A stretch of 64,000 bases of DNA from Rhodoferax koreense (GCF_001955695.1 NZ_CP019236.1:3906001-3970000), one strand, 5' to 3'; counted from the stretch's first letter, positions 49,589 through 58,798 are shown. Made by a program: numbers and translations. The notes: generated by a model from the sequence alone, not told the origin.

Positions 49589-50101
49589 CTACGGCAGCCA
49601 CTTCTGCATGAACCGCGCATGGCCCATCAAGGGGTCGAGCTGGTAGTCGGCAAAACCCAGCCGCTCGTACAGGCGCGCGGCGCCGTGGTTGCCCTGCAGC
49701 ACCTCGAGCGTGAGTTTGCAGGCACCGCGCTCTCGCGCCATCTCCTCGACCAGGGACAGCATCTGCGCCCCCACGCCGCGGCCACGGTAGGCCGACAGCA
49801 CGGCCACGTCGTGCACGTTGACCAGCGGCTGGCACGCGAAGGTGGAAAAGCCCTCGAAGCAGTTCACCAACCCCACGGCCTGGCCTTCGTCGAAGGCCAG
49901 CACGCTGAAGGCCTGCGGCCGCGCGGCCAGCGCCGGGACCAGGTGGTCGCGCGTGAACGCGCTCAGCGCATGACCGCCGCCGGCCGGGTCCACGGCATAA
50001 GCGTCGAGCAAGGCGACGACGGCGCGTGCATGGTCGGTGTTTCGGTAATCGGCGCGGACGATCTGGAACTGTCTGCTGGTGGTTGGAACAACGGTGCTCA
50101 T
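49589..50101 (-). CDS. GNAT-family N-acetyltransferase
   Basis: This 170-residue acetyl-CoA-dependent acetyltransferase shows motif A (VLSAYRGRGVGAQMLSLVEE, the Gln/Arg-x-x-Gly-x-Gly CoA loop) and motif B (LEVLQGNHGAARLYERLGF). The substrate cannot be told; the family covers amino acids, amines, antibiotics and proteins. ATG 50101 is used; a TTG fifteen bases upstream is possible. It is separate from the ABC transporter genes. Confidence 0.87.
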   Translation of the reverse strand: MSTVVPTTSRQFQIVRADYRNTDHARAVVALLDAYAVDPAGGGHALSAFTRDHLVPALAARPQAFSVLAFDEGQAVGLVNCFEGFSTFACQPLVNVHDVAVLSAYRGRGVGAQMLSLVEEMARERGACKLTLEVLQGNHGAARLYERLGFADYQLDPLMGHARFMQKWLP

Positions 50102-50169
50102 GGCAAGGCTCGGCAACAGAAGATCCGTCGAGCATAACGCCCCTGGACGGCCCGCAAAGGCGTTGTCGC

Positions 50170-50952
50170 CTAAGCTGCGACCGTTGCCTCGGCCATGTCA
50201 CGGCTGTAGGAACGGCTCGCATCCACCAGCATGCGCGTGTATTCGTGCTGCACCTCGCCATTGCACAAGGCATCGGTGGTCAACGTCTCCACGATACGGC
50301 CCTGCTGCATCACGGCGAGTTCGTCGCACAAATGGGCGACCACGCCGAGGTCGTGCGTGACCATCAGGTAGGTCAGGCCATCACGCTCGCGCAGATCGGA
50401 CAGCAGGTTCAGGATCTCGGCCTGCACCGACACGTCGAGCGCCGATGTCGGCTCGTCGAGCAGCAACACGCGCGGCTCCAGGATCAGCGCCCGCGCAATG
50501 GCCACACGCTGGCGCTGCCCGCCCGACAGCTGGTGCGGGTAACGGAAACGAAAACTCGCATTCAGGCCGACCTTGACGAGGATGTTCTCGATGCGTTCAC
50601 GCTCCCGGTCCATGCCGTGGATGCGCAGCGGCTCGGCCAGCACGGTATGCACGGTATGGCGCGGATGCAGCGAACCATAGGGGTCCTGAAACACCATCTG
50701 CACTTCGCGACACTGGGTCAGTTTTTGCGCGCGATCCAGTTTGTGCGTGAGTGCGCGGCCGCCGATCTGCGCCTCGCCGCGCCAATGCGTGTACTGGCCC
50801 GCGAGGCAGCGCAACACCGTGGTCTTGCCCGAGCCGGACTCCCCCACCAGCCCGAACGATTGCCCGGCCCGGACTTGCAGGTTCACGTCGTTGAGCACGT
50901 TGGCCGTGCCGAAGGCCAGATGCAGGCCGTTGACTTCGATCATGGTCGTCAT
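50170..50952 (-). CDS. ABC importer ATPase (DppF/OppF type)
   Basis: This 260-residue ATPase of the peptide/opine/nickel importer family has Walker A GESGSGKTT (about 36-44), signature LSGGQRQRVAIARA, Walker B LLLDEPTSALD and the H-loop VTHDLG. It is the second ATPase of a five-gene importer encoded by SBP-permease-permease-ATPase-ATPase. It lacks the C-terminal Fe-S extension of the OppD/DppD type. It follows the other ATPase by ten bases. The start could also be ATG 50943. Confidence 0.92.
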   Translation of the reverse strand: MTTMIEVNGLHLAFGTANVLNDVNLQVRAGQSFGLVGESGSGKTTVLRCLAGQYTHWRGEAQIGGRALTHKLDRAQKLTQCREVQMVFQDPYGSLHPRHTVHTVLAEPLRIHGMDRERERIENILVKVGLNASFRFRYPHQLSGGQRQRVAIARALILEPRVLLLDEPTSALDVSVQAEILNLLSDLRERDGLTYLMVTHDLGVVAHLCDELAVMQQGRIVETLTTDALCNGEVQHEYTRMLVDASRSYSRDMAEATVAA

Positions 50953-50962
50953 GGAGGAACTC

Positions 50963-51829
50963 TCAAGTGGTGAGCCAGGCCGGGTCGCGCTGCAGCACGG
51001 GCAAGCGCTTGCGCCGCTGGTCGATGCTGGGCAAGGCGCTGAGCAGGCCGCGGGTGTAGGGATGTTCGGCGCGGTCCAGGTCGGCCGCGGCGATGCTTTC
51101 GACCACGCGGCCGGCGTACATCACCAGCACGCGGTCGCAGAAGTGGCGCACCAGATTAAGGTCGTGGCTGATGAACAGCAGGCCCAGGCCGCGCCGGCCC
51201 ACCAGATCGTCGAGCACGGCCAGCACCTGCAGCCTCACCGAAACGTCGAGCGCGGAAGTCGGTTCGTCGGCGATCAGGAGTTCGGGCTCGGTGATGAGCA
51301 TCATGGCGATCATGATGCGCTGCCCCATGCCGCCTGACACCTCGTGCGGATACAGACCGAACACACGCTGCGGATCGCGGATGCGCACCGACTCGAGCAT
51401 GGCCAGGGCACGCTCGCTGGCTTCGCGACGGGGCACGTCGTTGTGCGCAAGATAGGCTTCGGCGATCTGCTGGCCGATGCGTACCACCGGGTTCAGCGAA
51501 TACTTCGGGTCCTGCATGATCATCGACACGCGTTTGCCGCGGATGGCCTGCATGGCCCTGGGGCCGGCGTTCAACAGGTCGATGCCGTCGAAGCTGAGTT
51601 TTTTCGCTTCGATGCGCGCACTGGCCGGATGCAGCTTGAGCAGCGCGCGACCCACGGTGGACTTGCCCGAGCCGGACTCGCCGACGATGGCCAGCTTTTC
51701 CCGCGCCAGATCGAAGGACACACCACGCACCGCATGCATGGGGCCTTCGGGCGTGGCGAAGCGAATGTTCAGGTCCTGAACCTGTAGCTTGGGCGCCAAC
51801 GTGGCGATGGATGGGGGGGGATTCTGCAT
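50963..51829 (-). CDS. ABC importer ATPase (DppD/OppD type)
   Basis: This 288-residue ATPase has Walker A GESGSGKST, signature VSGGMGQRIMIAMML, Walker B LIADEPTSALD and the H-loop ISHDLN. The C-terminus carries the peptide-importer tail (HPYTRGLLSALPSIDQRRKRL). It pairs with the DppF-type ATPase under the two permeases. AAGGA lies eight bases before ATG 51829, better spaced than for ATG 51835 six bases upstream. Confidence 0.92.
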   Translation of the reverse strand: MQNPPPSIATLAPKLQVQDLNIRFATPEGPMHAVRGVSFDLAREKLAIVGESGSGKSTVGRALLKLHPASARIEAKKLSFDGIDLLNAGPRAMQAIRGKRVSMIMQDPKYSLNPVVRIGQQIAEAYLAHNDVPRREASERALAMLESVRIRDPQRVFGLYPHEVSGGMGQRIMIAMMLITEPELLIADEPTSALDVSVRLQVLAVLDDLVGRRGLGLLFISHDLNLVRHFCDRVLVMYAGRVVESIAAADLDRAEHPYTRGLLSALPSIDQRRKRLPVLQRDPAWLTT

Positions 51830-51840
51830 GCTCATCTTCC

Positions 51841-52728
51841 TTACTCGCTGCGTGGGTCCAGTACGTCGCGCAAGCCGTCGCCGAGCAGGTTGAAGGCCAG
51901 GCTGACCATCATGATGGCGGCGCCGGGTGCGGCCACGAGCCACCAGCACTCGATCATGTAACGACGGCCGCTGGAAATCATCGCACCCCACTCGGGCAGC
52001 GGCGGCTGTGCGCCCAGGCCCAGGAAGCCGAGGCCGGCCGCAGTGAGGATCACGCTGGCCATGCTCATGGTCAGCCGCACCACCACCGAGGACATCAGCA
52101 TCGGCGCGATGTAGCGCAGCAGGATGCGCGCGCTCGATGCGCCCTGCAGCTGCGCGGCCACCACATAGTCGGCATGGCGCAGCGACAGGGTCTCGGCCCG
52201 CGCCAGCCGTGCGATCGGCGGCCATGCCGTGAGCGCGATGGCAATCACCGCGTGGTCCAGTCCCGGGCCGAGCGCGGCCACGAAGGCCAGTGCCAGCACC
52301 AGGCTCGGGAACGAGATGAAGATGTCGGTGATGCGCATGAACAGGTTGTCCACCCAGCCGCCGAAGTAGCCGGCCATGCTGCCCACGGCCAGGCCGACCG
52401 GGCCGACGATTACCGTCACCAGCGCGATGATGTAGAGCGAGATGCGCGAGCCGTGCACCAGCCGGCTGAACACGTCGCGGCCGTATTCGTCGGTGCCGAA
52501 CCAGTGGGCGGCCGAAGGCCCCTGCAGCGCGCGCTGAAGGTCCTGCGCGAGCGGCTCGTGCGTGGCAAGCCAGGGCGCGAACAGAGCCACCAGCAACAGT
52601 GCGGCAACGACCACCACACCGGCCACGGTCATCGGATTGCGTAGCAGGCGGCGAACGCCCTGGCGCAGGCTCAGCAGCAACGCCTGGGCGGCGCTGTCCG
52701 GTGTTTTTTGGTAGGCGATGGAGGTCAT
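51841..52728 (-). CDS. ABC importer permease (DppC/OppC type)
   Basis: This 295-residue inner-membrane permease has about six helices and the EAA-type loop (GASSARILLRYIAPMLMSSV). The N-terminal segment NPMTVAGVVVVAALLLVALFAPW and HWFGTDEYGRDVFSRLVHGS are hallmarks of the DppC family. Its start overlaps or touches the stop of the DppB-type gene, and its stop lies just before the ATPase start. Confidence 0.94.
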   Translation of the reverse strand: MTSIAYQKTPDSAAQALLLSLRQGVRRLLRNPMTVAGVVVVAALLLVALFAPWLATHEPLAQDLQRALQGPSAAHWFGTDEYGRDVFSRLVHGSRISLYIIALVTVIVGPVGLAVGSMAGYFGGWVDNLFMRITDIFISFPSLVLALAFVAALGPGLDHAVIAIALTAWPPIARLARAETLSLRHADYVVAAQLQGASSARILLRYIAPMLMSSVVVRLTMSMASVILTAAGLGFLGLGAQPPLPEWGAMISSGRRYMIECWWLVAAPGAAIMMVSLAFNLLGDGLRDVLDPRSE

Positions 52729-53756
52729 CAGCGGGTTCTCGGGTCAAAGACGCGGTACAGGGCGTCGGACAACAGGTTCAGCGTGATGAAGATCACCCCC
52801 ACCACCAGCACGCAGCCCATCACGGCGTTCATGTCGCCCAGCAGCAGGCTGCTGGTGAGGTACTGGCCGAAGCCGGGCCAGGCGAACACGGTTTCGATCA
52901 GCACTGCACCTTCGAGCAGGCCACCGTAGGCCAGGGCGATGATGGTCAGCAACTGCACCAGGATGTTGCGGAACGCATGACCCCAGACCACGCCGCGCTC
53001 CGACAGCCCCTTGACGCGCGCCGTGGTGATGTATTCCTGCGAGAGCTGGGCCAGCATGAAGCTGCGTGTCATGCGGCTGATGTAGGCCATGGAATGCAGC
53101 CCCAGGATGCAGGCCGGCAGGATCAGGAACTTGAGCGCGCTGCGAAACACTTCCCAGTCGCCGGCCATGGCCGAATCGACGAGCAGCAGGCCGGTGCGCG
53201 TCGGCACCACGCCGTCGAAGGCCAAGTCGACCCGACCTGCCCCGCCGGCCCAGTCGAGCCATGCGTAGAACACCAGGAGGCCCATCATGCCGAACCAGAA
53301 TACCGGCGTGGAGTAGCCGAACAGGCTGATCACCCGCACAACATGGTCGGCAAGCCGCCCCTTGCGCGTGGCGGCGTAGACGCCGAGCGGAATGCCGACG
53401 CAGGTACCGAGCAAGATGGCCATGGTCGCGAGTTCGATGGTGGCGGGCAACACCCGCGCCAGGTCATCGGTGACGCGATGGCCGGTGAGCATGGCCTTGC
53501 CCAGGTCGCCATGCAGCAGGTCGCGCAAGTAGTAGCCGAACTGCACCGGCATCGGCCGGTCCAGGCCGAGCTGTCTAAACACCTGGTCGTAGGTGGACTT
53601 GTCGGCGTCGGGACCGACGATGGACAACACCGGATCGAGCGGCATCACGCGGCCGATCACAAAGGTCAGCAGCAACAGGCCGAGCAGCGTGAGCACCACG
53701 CTGAGCGCGCGGTTGCCTGCGGCCCGCAAGGTCGGGGCGGTCACGATTGAGGACAA
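52728..53756 (-). CDS. ABC importer permease (DppB/OppB type), TTG start
   Basis: This 342-residue inner-membrane permease has six helices and the family's FRQLGLDRPMPVQFGYYLRDLLHGDLG segment after the first. The EAA loop is ITTARVKGLSERGVVWGHAFRNIL. The start is TTG 53756, with GGAGA eight bases upstream; the ATG near it is in another frame. It is the first permease of the importer, 30 bases after the binding-protein gene. Confidence 0.92.
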   Translation of the reverse strand: MSSIVTAPTLRAAGNRALSVVLTLLGLLLLTFVIGRVMPLDPVLSIVGPDADKSTYDQVFRQLGLDRPMPVQFGYYLRDLLHGDLGKAMLTGHRVTDDLARVLPATIELATMAILLGTCVGIPLGVYAATRKGRLADHVVRVISLFGYSTPVFWFGMMGLLVFYAWLDWAGGAGRVDLAFDGVVPTRTGLLLVDSAMAGDWEVFRSALKFLILPACILGLHSMAYISRMTRSFMLAQLSQEYITTARVKGLSERGVVWGHAFRNILVQLLTIIALAYGGLLEGAVLIETVFAWPGFGQYLTSSLLLGDMNAVMGCVLVVGVIFITLNLLSDALYRVFDPRTR

Positions 53757-53786
53757 GGGAATTTCTCCATGGGGCGAAGGCCTGAC

Positions 53787-55394
53787 TCAACGTTGCTTGT
53801 ACACGTCGCGCAGTCGCGTCGTGGCCGAGGGATGGGCCTGGTAGTTGCGCAGGTCACGGCGCAGCACCACCGTGTCCACCATCTGCGAGATCGGCTGGAT
53901 GGCGCCGACCTGGGTGTCGTAGAGCCGCTGCACTTCCTGGTAGTCGGCCGTCTGTTTGGCCTCGTCGCGTTCGACCTCGGCCTCGCCGATCAATTGATTC
54001 AACTCCGGGCTGAAGAAAGAGGTGCGCCAGCCCTGGAAATTGGTGAGCCGCGCGGCGTCGGCGTTGTTCGGGTTCAGCACCAAAGCCCGCAGGCTGCCGT
54101 GCGGATGCGGCTCGACCCCGCCACCACCGCGGCCGACCAGGATCTCGAACTTGCGCTCGCGCATCGCGCCATAGACCTGGTTGCCCGTACCCGACAAAAC
54201 GCTGGCCTGGATACCAGCCTGCGCCAGCGTGGACTGCAGGCTGGTGGCGATGTTGATGAACGGCGGATCGGCGAGCACCCGGATGGTGGTCTTGAAGCCG
54301 TTTGGGAAGCCGGCTTCGGCCAGCAACTGCTTCGCGCCGGCCACGTCGAGCTTGTAGCCAGGCGACGGCAACGTGGCGGCCAGGCCGAGCTGCACCGGGC
54401 GCTGGTTCGGCACGCCGTAGTCGGGCATCACCGCGGTGTTGATGCCATCGTAGTCGATGAGTTTGCGCATGGCCAGACGCACGCGCCGGTCGGCAAACTT
54501 TGGGTCCTTCATGCTCACCGCCACGTAATACATGGTGCCGCGGCGCATGGCCTCCACCACCGCATCAGGGTTCTTTTTCATGGCCTCGAGATCCGGTACG
54601 GACATGCCCGAAGCCAGGTCCAGGTCACCGCGCTCGAGCATCAGGCGCAGCGTCTGTGACTCGGTCATGTGGCGCATCACCACGCGCTTCATCTTCGCCG
54701 GGCCGCGCCAGTAGCCGTCGAACCGGTTCATGATCAGCGTGTCCTTGGCGCGCCATTCCTGCAGCGTGAACGGGCCGGAGCCGGCCGCGTGCGTGGTGAG
54801 CCAGGCGTTGCCGAGGTCGCCATTCTTTTCGTTCTCGAGCACTTTCTTGCGGTCGAGGATCACGGCACTCACCGATGTGGCCAGCGTGTACAGCACCATC
54901 TTCGGATCGGTGGGCGCCGGCAGGTTGATCACCAGCGTGGCCGCGTCCGGGGCGGTCACCACCTTGTCGACGTTCTTGGCTGTGAAGCCGTAACTCTTCC
55001 AGGGCGAGGCCATCGCCAGATTGAGCTTGAGCACGCGTTGCAGCGACCAGGCCGCATCTTCCGCCGTGAGCGGATTGCCCGACTGGAACTTCACCCCCTG
55101 GCGCAACGCCAGCCTGATGGTGCGGCCGTCGGGCGACACCGTCCAGCGCTCGGCGATGCCGGGCACGATCTTGCCGACCTGCTTGGCGTCGAGCTCGATC
55201 AGGTAGTCATACAGGTTGGTGTTGATCTCCACCACATCGTTGCCGGTGGCAGCAGCCGGGTCGAGCGACAGCAGGTTGTTCATGCTGAAGCCGACGATCA
55301 ACTGATCCACCGGGGTCCTGGCCTGCAGCCCCGCGGCAGCGACGCCGAGCAGCAATGCCAGGGCGAGCGGTCGCAGCCATCTCTTGTGATTCAC
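53787..55394 (-). CDS. ABC importer periplasmic substrate-binding protein (peptide/opine family), GTG start
   Basis: This 535-residue family 5 solute-binding protein has a signal peptide (about 1-25, basic then hydrophobic, ending LQA). The mature part begins RTPVDQLIVGFSMNNLLSLDPAAATGNDV, with the domain I/II hinge at about 270. AAGGAG lies before TTG 55397 and GTG 55394; GTG has the better spacing. It carries a ligand to the DppBC-type permease. Proteins of this branch bind peptides, opines, plant-derived conjugates or glycosides, so the ligand is open. It lies just after an enolase-superfamily enzyme gene in the same direction. Confidence 0.9.
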   Translation of the reverse strand: MNHKRWLRPLALALLLGVAAAGLQARTPVDQLIVGFSMNNLLSLDPAAATGNDVVEINTNLYDYLIELDAKQVGKIVPGIAERWTVSPDGRTIRLALRQGVKFQSGNPLTAEDAAWSLQRVLKLNLAMASPWKSYGFTAKNVDKVVTAPDAATLVINLPAPTDPKMVLYTLATSVSAVILDRKKVLENEKNGDLGNAWLTTHAAGSGPFTLQEWRAKDTLIMNRFDGYWRGPAKMKRVVMRHMTESQTLRLMLERGDLDLASGMSVPDLEAMKKNPDAVVEAMRRGTMYYVAVSMKDPKFADRRVRLAMRKLIDYDGINTAVMPDYGVPNQRPVQLGLAATLPSPGYKLDVAGAKQLLAEAGFPNGFKTTIRVLADPPFINIATSLQSTLAQAGIQASVLSGTGNQVYGAMRERKFEILVGRGGGGVEPHPHGSLRALVLNPNNADAARLTNFQGWRTSFFSPELNQLIGEAEVERDEAKQTADYQEVQRLYDTQVGAIQPISQMVDTVVLRRDLRNYQAHPSATTRLRDVYKQR

Positions 55395-55446
55395 CAACTT
55401 GTCTCCTTGTTTTCGTCGGGCCCTTGTGGCGAAGCGAGGCAATGCG

Positions 55447-56607
55447 TCAGTACTTGTGACGCGTATGGGCTTCGATGTAGTCAAAGTTGATGTCCTCGCC
55501 CAGGCCGGGGCGTTGCGACAGGTGCACATAACCGTCGGCATCCATCGGGTCGGCCAGCGTGTTCAGGTAGGCCGGCACTTCGTCGTATTCGAGGAATGGA
55601 TGCAGCAGGCCGCGTTCGTACCAACGGCAGTTCTTGATGGCCGCGCACACCGCCAGATTGGCCGCACCGTTGCCGTGCACTTCGCATTGCATGCCAAAGG
55701 ATTCGGCCAGGTGCGCCACCTTGAGTGTCGGCGAGATGCCGCCCACGCCCGGCACACCTGCACGCAGGATGTCGCAGGCACCGGCCGCTACCCAGTCGGC
55801 GCGGCTATGGTGCTTGCCCGACAAACTTTCCGGTCCGACGATCGGAATGTCGAGCTGGCCTGCGAGCCAGGCATAGGAAGCCATGCTCTGCTCGTTCATC
55901 ATCTCCTCGAACCAGGTGAAATTGAGCTTCTCGAGTGCACGACCGATGGTCAACGCCTCCATGCGGCTGTAGTCGTGATAACCGTCGAGCATCAGCGGGA
56001 TGCTCGGGCCGACCGCTTCGCGCACCGCGGCGCAGGCCTTGATGTCCATCTCGACGCTCGGGGCGAAAGACACCGGGGGCATCCAGGTGTGCAACTTCAG
56101 TGCCTTGTAGCCACGCGCCACAAGCTTTTCGGCGAAGGCCGCGTATTCGTCCGGGGTGGACAGGCCGCCTTCGAGTTCGTCGCCACACATGGTGCTGCCG
56201 TAGGCCGGCACCTTGTCGCGGTAGCCGCCGATGAGGCGGTACACGGGTTGACCGAGGATGCGGCCGGCCAGATCCCACAAGGCCTGGTCGACGGCGGCAA
56301 GCGCCCGGTCAGTCAACTGCCCAGCACTGCCGCGTTGCCAGTGCTCCAGCCCCTGCCACAGCGATTCACGCTGGAACGGATGTTGGCCGATCAGTACTTT
56401 GCGAACGAAGGCTTCCAGCACGTGCGGACGAATCACTTCCACCGGTGCGAACGCGTAACCCGACTGGCCTTCGTCGGTGGTGATGGTCAGCAGCGCCATT
56501 TTGGCCGTACCCTCGGGCCCCGGATGGGAATGGCCCGCGCTGTCTACGGAACGGCGGGTCGGGTAGGTGAATTCGGTGCCATGCACGCTTGCAATTTTCA
56601 TAGCCAT
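55447..56607 (-). CDS. Enolase-superfamily enzyme (mandelate racemase/muconate lactonizing-like)
   Basis: This 386-residue enzyme has the capping domain (1-140) and barrel (140-350) of the mandelate racemase group. Metal ligands are Asp208 (LDGYHDY), Glu234 or Glu235 (TWFEEMM) and Glu260 (VGPESLSGK). The base positions are Lys171-x-His173 (YKALKLHTW) rather than the Lys-x-Lys of mandelate racemase, and His311 (CEVHGNG) lies on the other face. Such Lys-x-His members are often acid-sugar dehydratases, but that is inference. It is first in the importer operon and divergent from the GntR regulator. ATG 56601 is an alternative start. Confidence 0.88.
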   Translation of the reverse strand: MAMKIASVHGTEFTYPTRRSVDSAGHSHPGPEGTAKMALLTITTDEGQSGYAFAPVEVIRPHVLEAFVRKVLIGQHPFQRESLWQGLEHWQRGSAGQLTDRALAAVDQALWDLAGRILGQPVYRLIGGYRDKVPAYGSTMCGDELEGGLSTPDEYAAFAEKLVARGYKALKLHTWMPPVSFAPSVEMDIKACAAVREAVGPSIPLMLDGYHDYSRMEALTIGRALEKLNFTWFEEMMNEQSMASYAWLAGQLDIPIVGPESLSGKHHSRADWVAAGACDILRAGVPGVGGISPTLKVAHLAESFGMQCEVHGNGAANLAVCAAIKNCRWYERGLLHPFLEYDEVPAYLNTLADPMDADGYVHLSQRPGLGEDINFDYIEAHTRHKY

Positions 56608-56622
56608 CTTTCTAAATCATCA

Positions 56623-56722
56623 GTCGTCAGACTGGCTCCCATTTTATGCATGTCGTCAGACGTGTTGATGGGTGTAAACCCTAGTAATCACCAGATATCA
56701 AAGTCGTCATCTGTCGTCTGGC
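56623..56722. promoter_or_regulatory. Putative operator cluster of the GntR regulator (GTCGTCAGAC motif)
   Basis: GTCGTCAGAC occurs exactly at 56623-56632, within an inverted repeat CAGTC-GTCA-GACTG, and again at 56652-56661, 29 bases apart. Two weaker copies, GTCGTCATCT (56703) and GTCGTCTGGC (56713), follow head to tail. All lie between the enolase-family gene and the regulator. A match also precedes the porin gene. These are plausible binding sites of the FadR-type regulator encoded next door, with one pair covering each promoter. Confidence 0.6.
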
Positions 56723-56776
56723 GGCCCCTTCGCGCAAACTGTATATTTGCCCATCCTGCTCTCCGAGAGACCAACC

Positions 56777-57559
56777 ATGAACGACATTCCCGTCCGGGTC
56801 AAAAGCCAGCCGCAACGCGTGGTGGACGGCGTCTCGGAACGCATCCACGGCGGCGCCCTCAAGCCGGGCGACCGCGTGCCGGCCGAGCCAGCGTTGATGC
56901 GCGAGTTCGGCGTGAGTCGCACCGTGGTGCGCGAGGCCATGTCGCGACTGCAGGCCAGCGGCCTGGTCGAAACGCGCCAGGGTGTTGGCACTTTCGTGCT
57001 GGCCACGCCGATGGCCAGCCCGCTGCTGTCGGTCGGCCCACGCGACATCCAGGTGCGACAGAAGCTGGCCATGCTGGAGCTGCGCATCAGCCTCGAGTCC
57101 GAGGCAGCGAGCCTGGCGGCCGCGCGCCGCGCCGACGCGCATCTGGCCGCGATGCGAGCCGCACTCGACACCTTCGATGCGCAGCGCAGGGCCGGCGGCA
57201 GCACCACCGAGGCCGACTTTCAGTTTCACGTGCAGATCGCCGCGGCCACGGGCAACGAGTATTTCCAGGAGGTATTGCAGAGCCTGGGCAATGCCACCAT
57301 CCCCCGCCCCGCTGGCGCGGGCTCGGCCGCGCCCACGTCGCCTGCCTCCACCGGAGCACGCTTCGGCGAGGCGCAACCCGTGCTAGAGAGCGGCAAAGCC
57401 GTCACGCAACGCGAACACGAAGCCATTTACGAGGCGATCCATCGCGGCGATCCAGCCTCGGCGCGCGCGGCGATGTTCATGCACCTCACCAACAGTCGGG
57501 AGCGCATGCGACTCAGTCTCCTGGCTGCGAGCGCACCGAAAGCCAGCATCGGCGACTAG
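56777..57559 (+). CDS. GntR-family regulator, FadR subfamily
   Basis: This 260-residue regulator has an N-terminal winged helix (about 10-78; LKPGDRVPAEPALMREFGVS and RTVVREAMSRLQASGLVETR) and a C-terminal all-helical FCD domain (about 95-240) that binds an acid through a metal ion in most members. It is divergent from the enolase-enzyme/importer operon and lies 109 bases before the porin, so it most likely represses both when the substrate is absent. ATG 56777 begins the family alignment; GAGAG precedes it. Confidence 0.9.
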   Translation: MNDIPVRVKSQPQRVVDGVSERIHGGALKPGDRVPAEPALMREFGVSRTVVREAMSRLQASGLVETRQGVGTFVLATPMASPLLSVGPRDIQVRQKLAMLELRISLESEAASLAAARRADAHLAAMRAALDTFDAQRRAGGSTTEADFQFHVQIAAATGNEYFQEVLQSLGNATIPRPAGAGSAAPTSPASTGARFGEAQPVLESGKAVTQREHEAIYEAIHRGDPASARAAMFMHLTNSRERMRLSLLAASAPKASIGD

Positions 57560-57629
57560 TCGCCAAGCAGCGACAAAGGGTTTTCACGGGTATCGCCGCA
57601 GAGTTTGAAAATTTACGATACCTCAACAC

Positions 57630-57639
57630 ATCTGACGAC
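57630..57639 (-). promoter_or_regulatory. Putative GntR operator in front of the porin gene
   Basis: On the minus strand this reads GTCGTCAGAT, one base different from the exact pair at 56623 and 56652. It lies 30 bases before the porin ATG, where a bound repressor would block transcription. The same stretch holds ACAT and ATGT arms at its edges (57628-57652). Confidence 0.5.
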
Positions 57640-57668
57640 CGACGTCATATGTGAAGTTTCAACGAACC

Positions 57669-58736
57669 ATGAAATCCATGAAAACCATCCTGCTGCCCGT
57701 CGCGCTGCTCGCTTGCGCCATCTCTACACCAGCCTCCGCCCAATCCGGCCTGATGTTGTGGGGCATCGCCGATGCCTGGATCGGCCAGACCCGGCACAAG
57801 GTCGGCGCCACGCCGCCTGGCAGCTCCGGCGTGGTGGACAGCGGCGGTGCGCAGGCAAGTCGCTGGGGCATGCGTGGCACGGAAGAACTGGGTGCTGGGC
57901 TGCGCGCATTTTTCGTGCTCGAACAAGGCATCAGCCTCGACAGTGGCGCCACGACGCGGGTCTCCGCTTCCGACAACGGCTTCAACCGCGGCGCCTATGT
58001 CGGTCTGAGCGGCGACTTCGGCGAAGTGCGCGTGGGCCGCATGCTCACCGCCTTCGACGCCCTGCGCGGCTCGACCAACCATCTCTACGACTCTTCGGGC
58101 TTTGCCTCCACCGGCCAAGTCTGGGGCGCCAGCACCACGGCGGCCAACGGCCTGCCGGAGGTCACGGGTAGCGACTACCTCGCACGCGGCAACAACACCG
58201 CCTATTACGCAACACCGAACATCGGCGACTTCAACGCCTCGTTCAGCTACAGCTACGACGAGAAGACCGCCACCGCCACCGGCAATCCGCGCCTGGCCAC
58301 CGGCCACGTGAAATACACTTCGGGTCCCCTTCGCATCGGTTACGGCCAGCAGGCCGAGCGTTACACGACCGGCACGAATCGGTACCACATCGTCGCCGGC
58401 AACTACGACTTCGGCGCCTTCAAGATGGTGGGCGCCGCGCAGCGCCAGATCGACGGCCGCGTGGCCGGTCAGCTCAAATCCAACGAATGGGAACTCGGCC
58501 TGGACGCGCCCTTTGGCGCCGCCACCATTGCCGTGGGTTACGCCAGCTCGAAGACCAAGGACGGTGCCGGCAGGCGCGTCATCGACGCCAAGGGCTTCAG
58601 CCTGATGGGCACTTACGACTTGTCCAAGCGCACCCGGCTCTACACCGCCTTCCGCCAACTGAAGACAACCCGCGCAGACGGCAGCACCTCACTGGACGCA
58701 TCGCGGCTGGGCGTGGGGATCACGCAGAAGTTCTGA
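57669..58736 (+). CDS. Outer-membrane porin of the Burkholderiales type
   Basis: This 355-residue trimeric porin has a signal peptide (MKSMKTILLPVALLACAISTPASA) and a beta-barrel of about sixteen strands ending in the required aromatic residue (ITQKF). SGLMLWGIADAWIGQTR and GMRGTEELGAGLRAFFVLEQG are family blocks. It has the regulator directly upstream and an operator-like site before it, so it may be the outer-membrane channel for the same solute as the ABC importer. GTG 57651 and ATG 57678 are other possible starts. Confidence 0.92.
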   Translation: MKSMKTILLPVALLACAISTPASAQSGLMLWGIADAWIGQTRHKVGATPPGSSGVVDSGGAQASRWGMRGTEELGAGLRAFFVLEQGISLDSGATTRVSASDNGFNRGAYVGLSGDFGEVRVGRMLTAFDALRGSTNHLYDSSGFASTGQVWGASTTAANGLPEVTGSDYLARGNNTAYYATPNIGDFNASFSYSYDEKTATATGNPRLATGHVKYTSGPLRIGYGQQAERYTTGTNRYHIVAGNYDFGAFKMVGAAQRQIDGRVAGQLKSNEWELGLDAPFGAATIAVGYASSKTKDGAGRRVIDAKGFSLMGTYDLSKRTRLYTAFRQLKTTRADGSTSLDASRLGVGITQKF

Positions 58737-58798
58737 AGATCGAGGCGCCGCAGGCCGGCGCCCTCGACGGCCGCTCACGGCAAATGACGCGCCAAAAG

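Noticed and set aside
55447..56607. Named assignment of the enolase-family gene as mandelate racemase, galactarate or rhamnonate dehydratase
   Set aside because: The base motif is Lys-x-His and the ligand is unknown; a specific name would go beyond the sequence.
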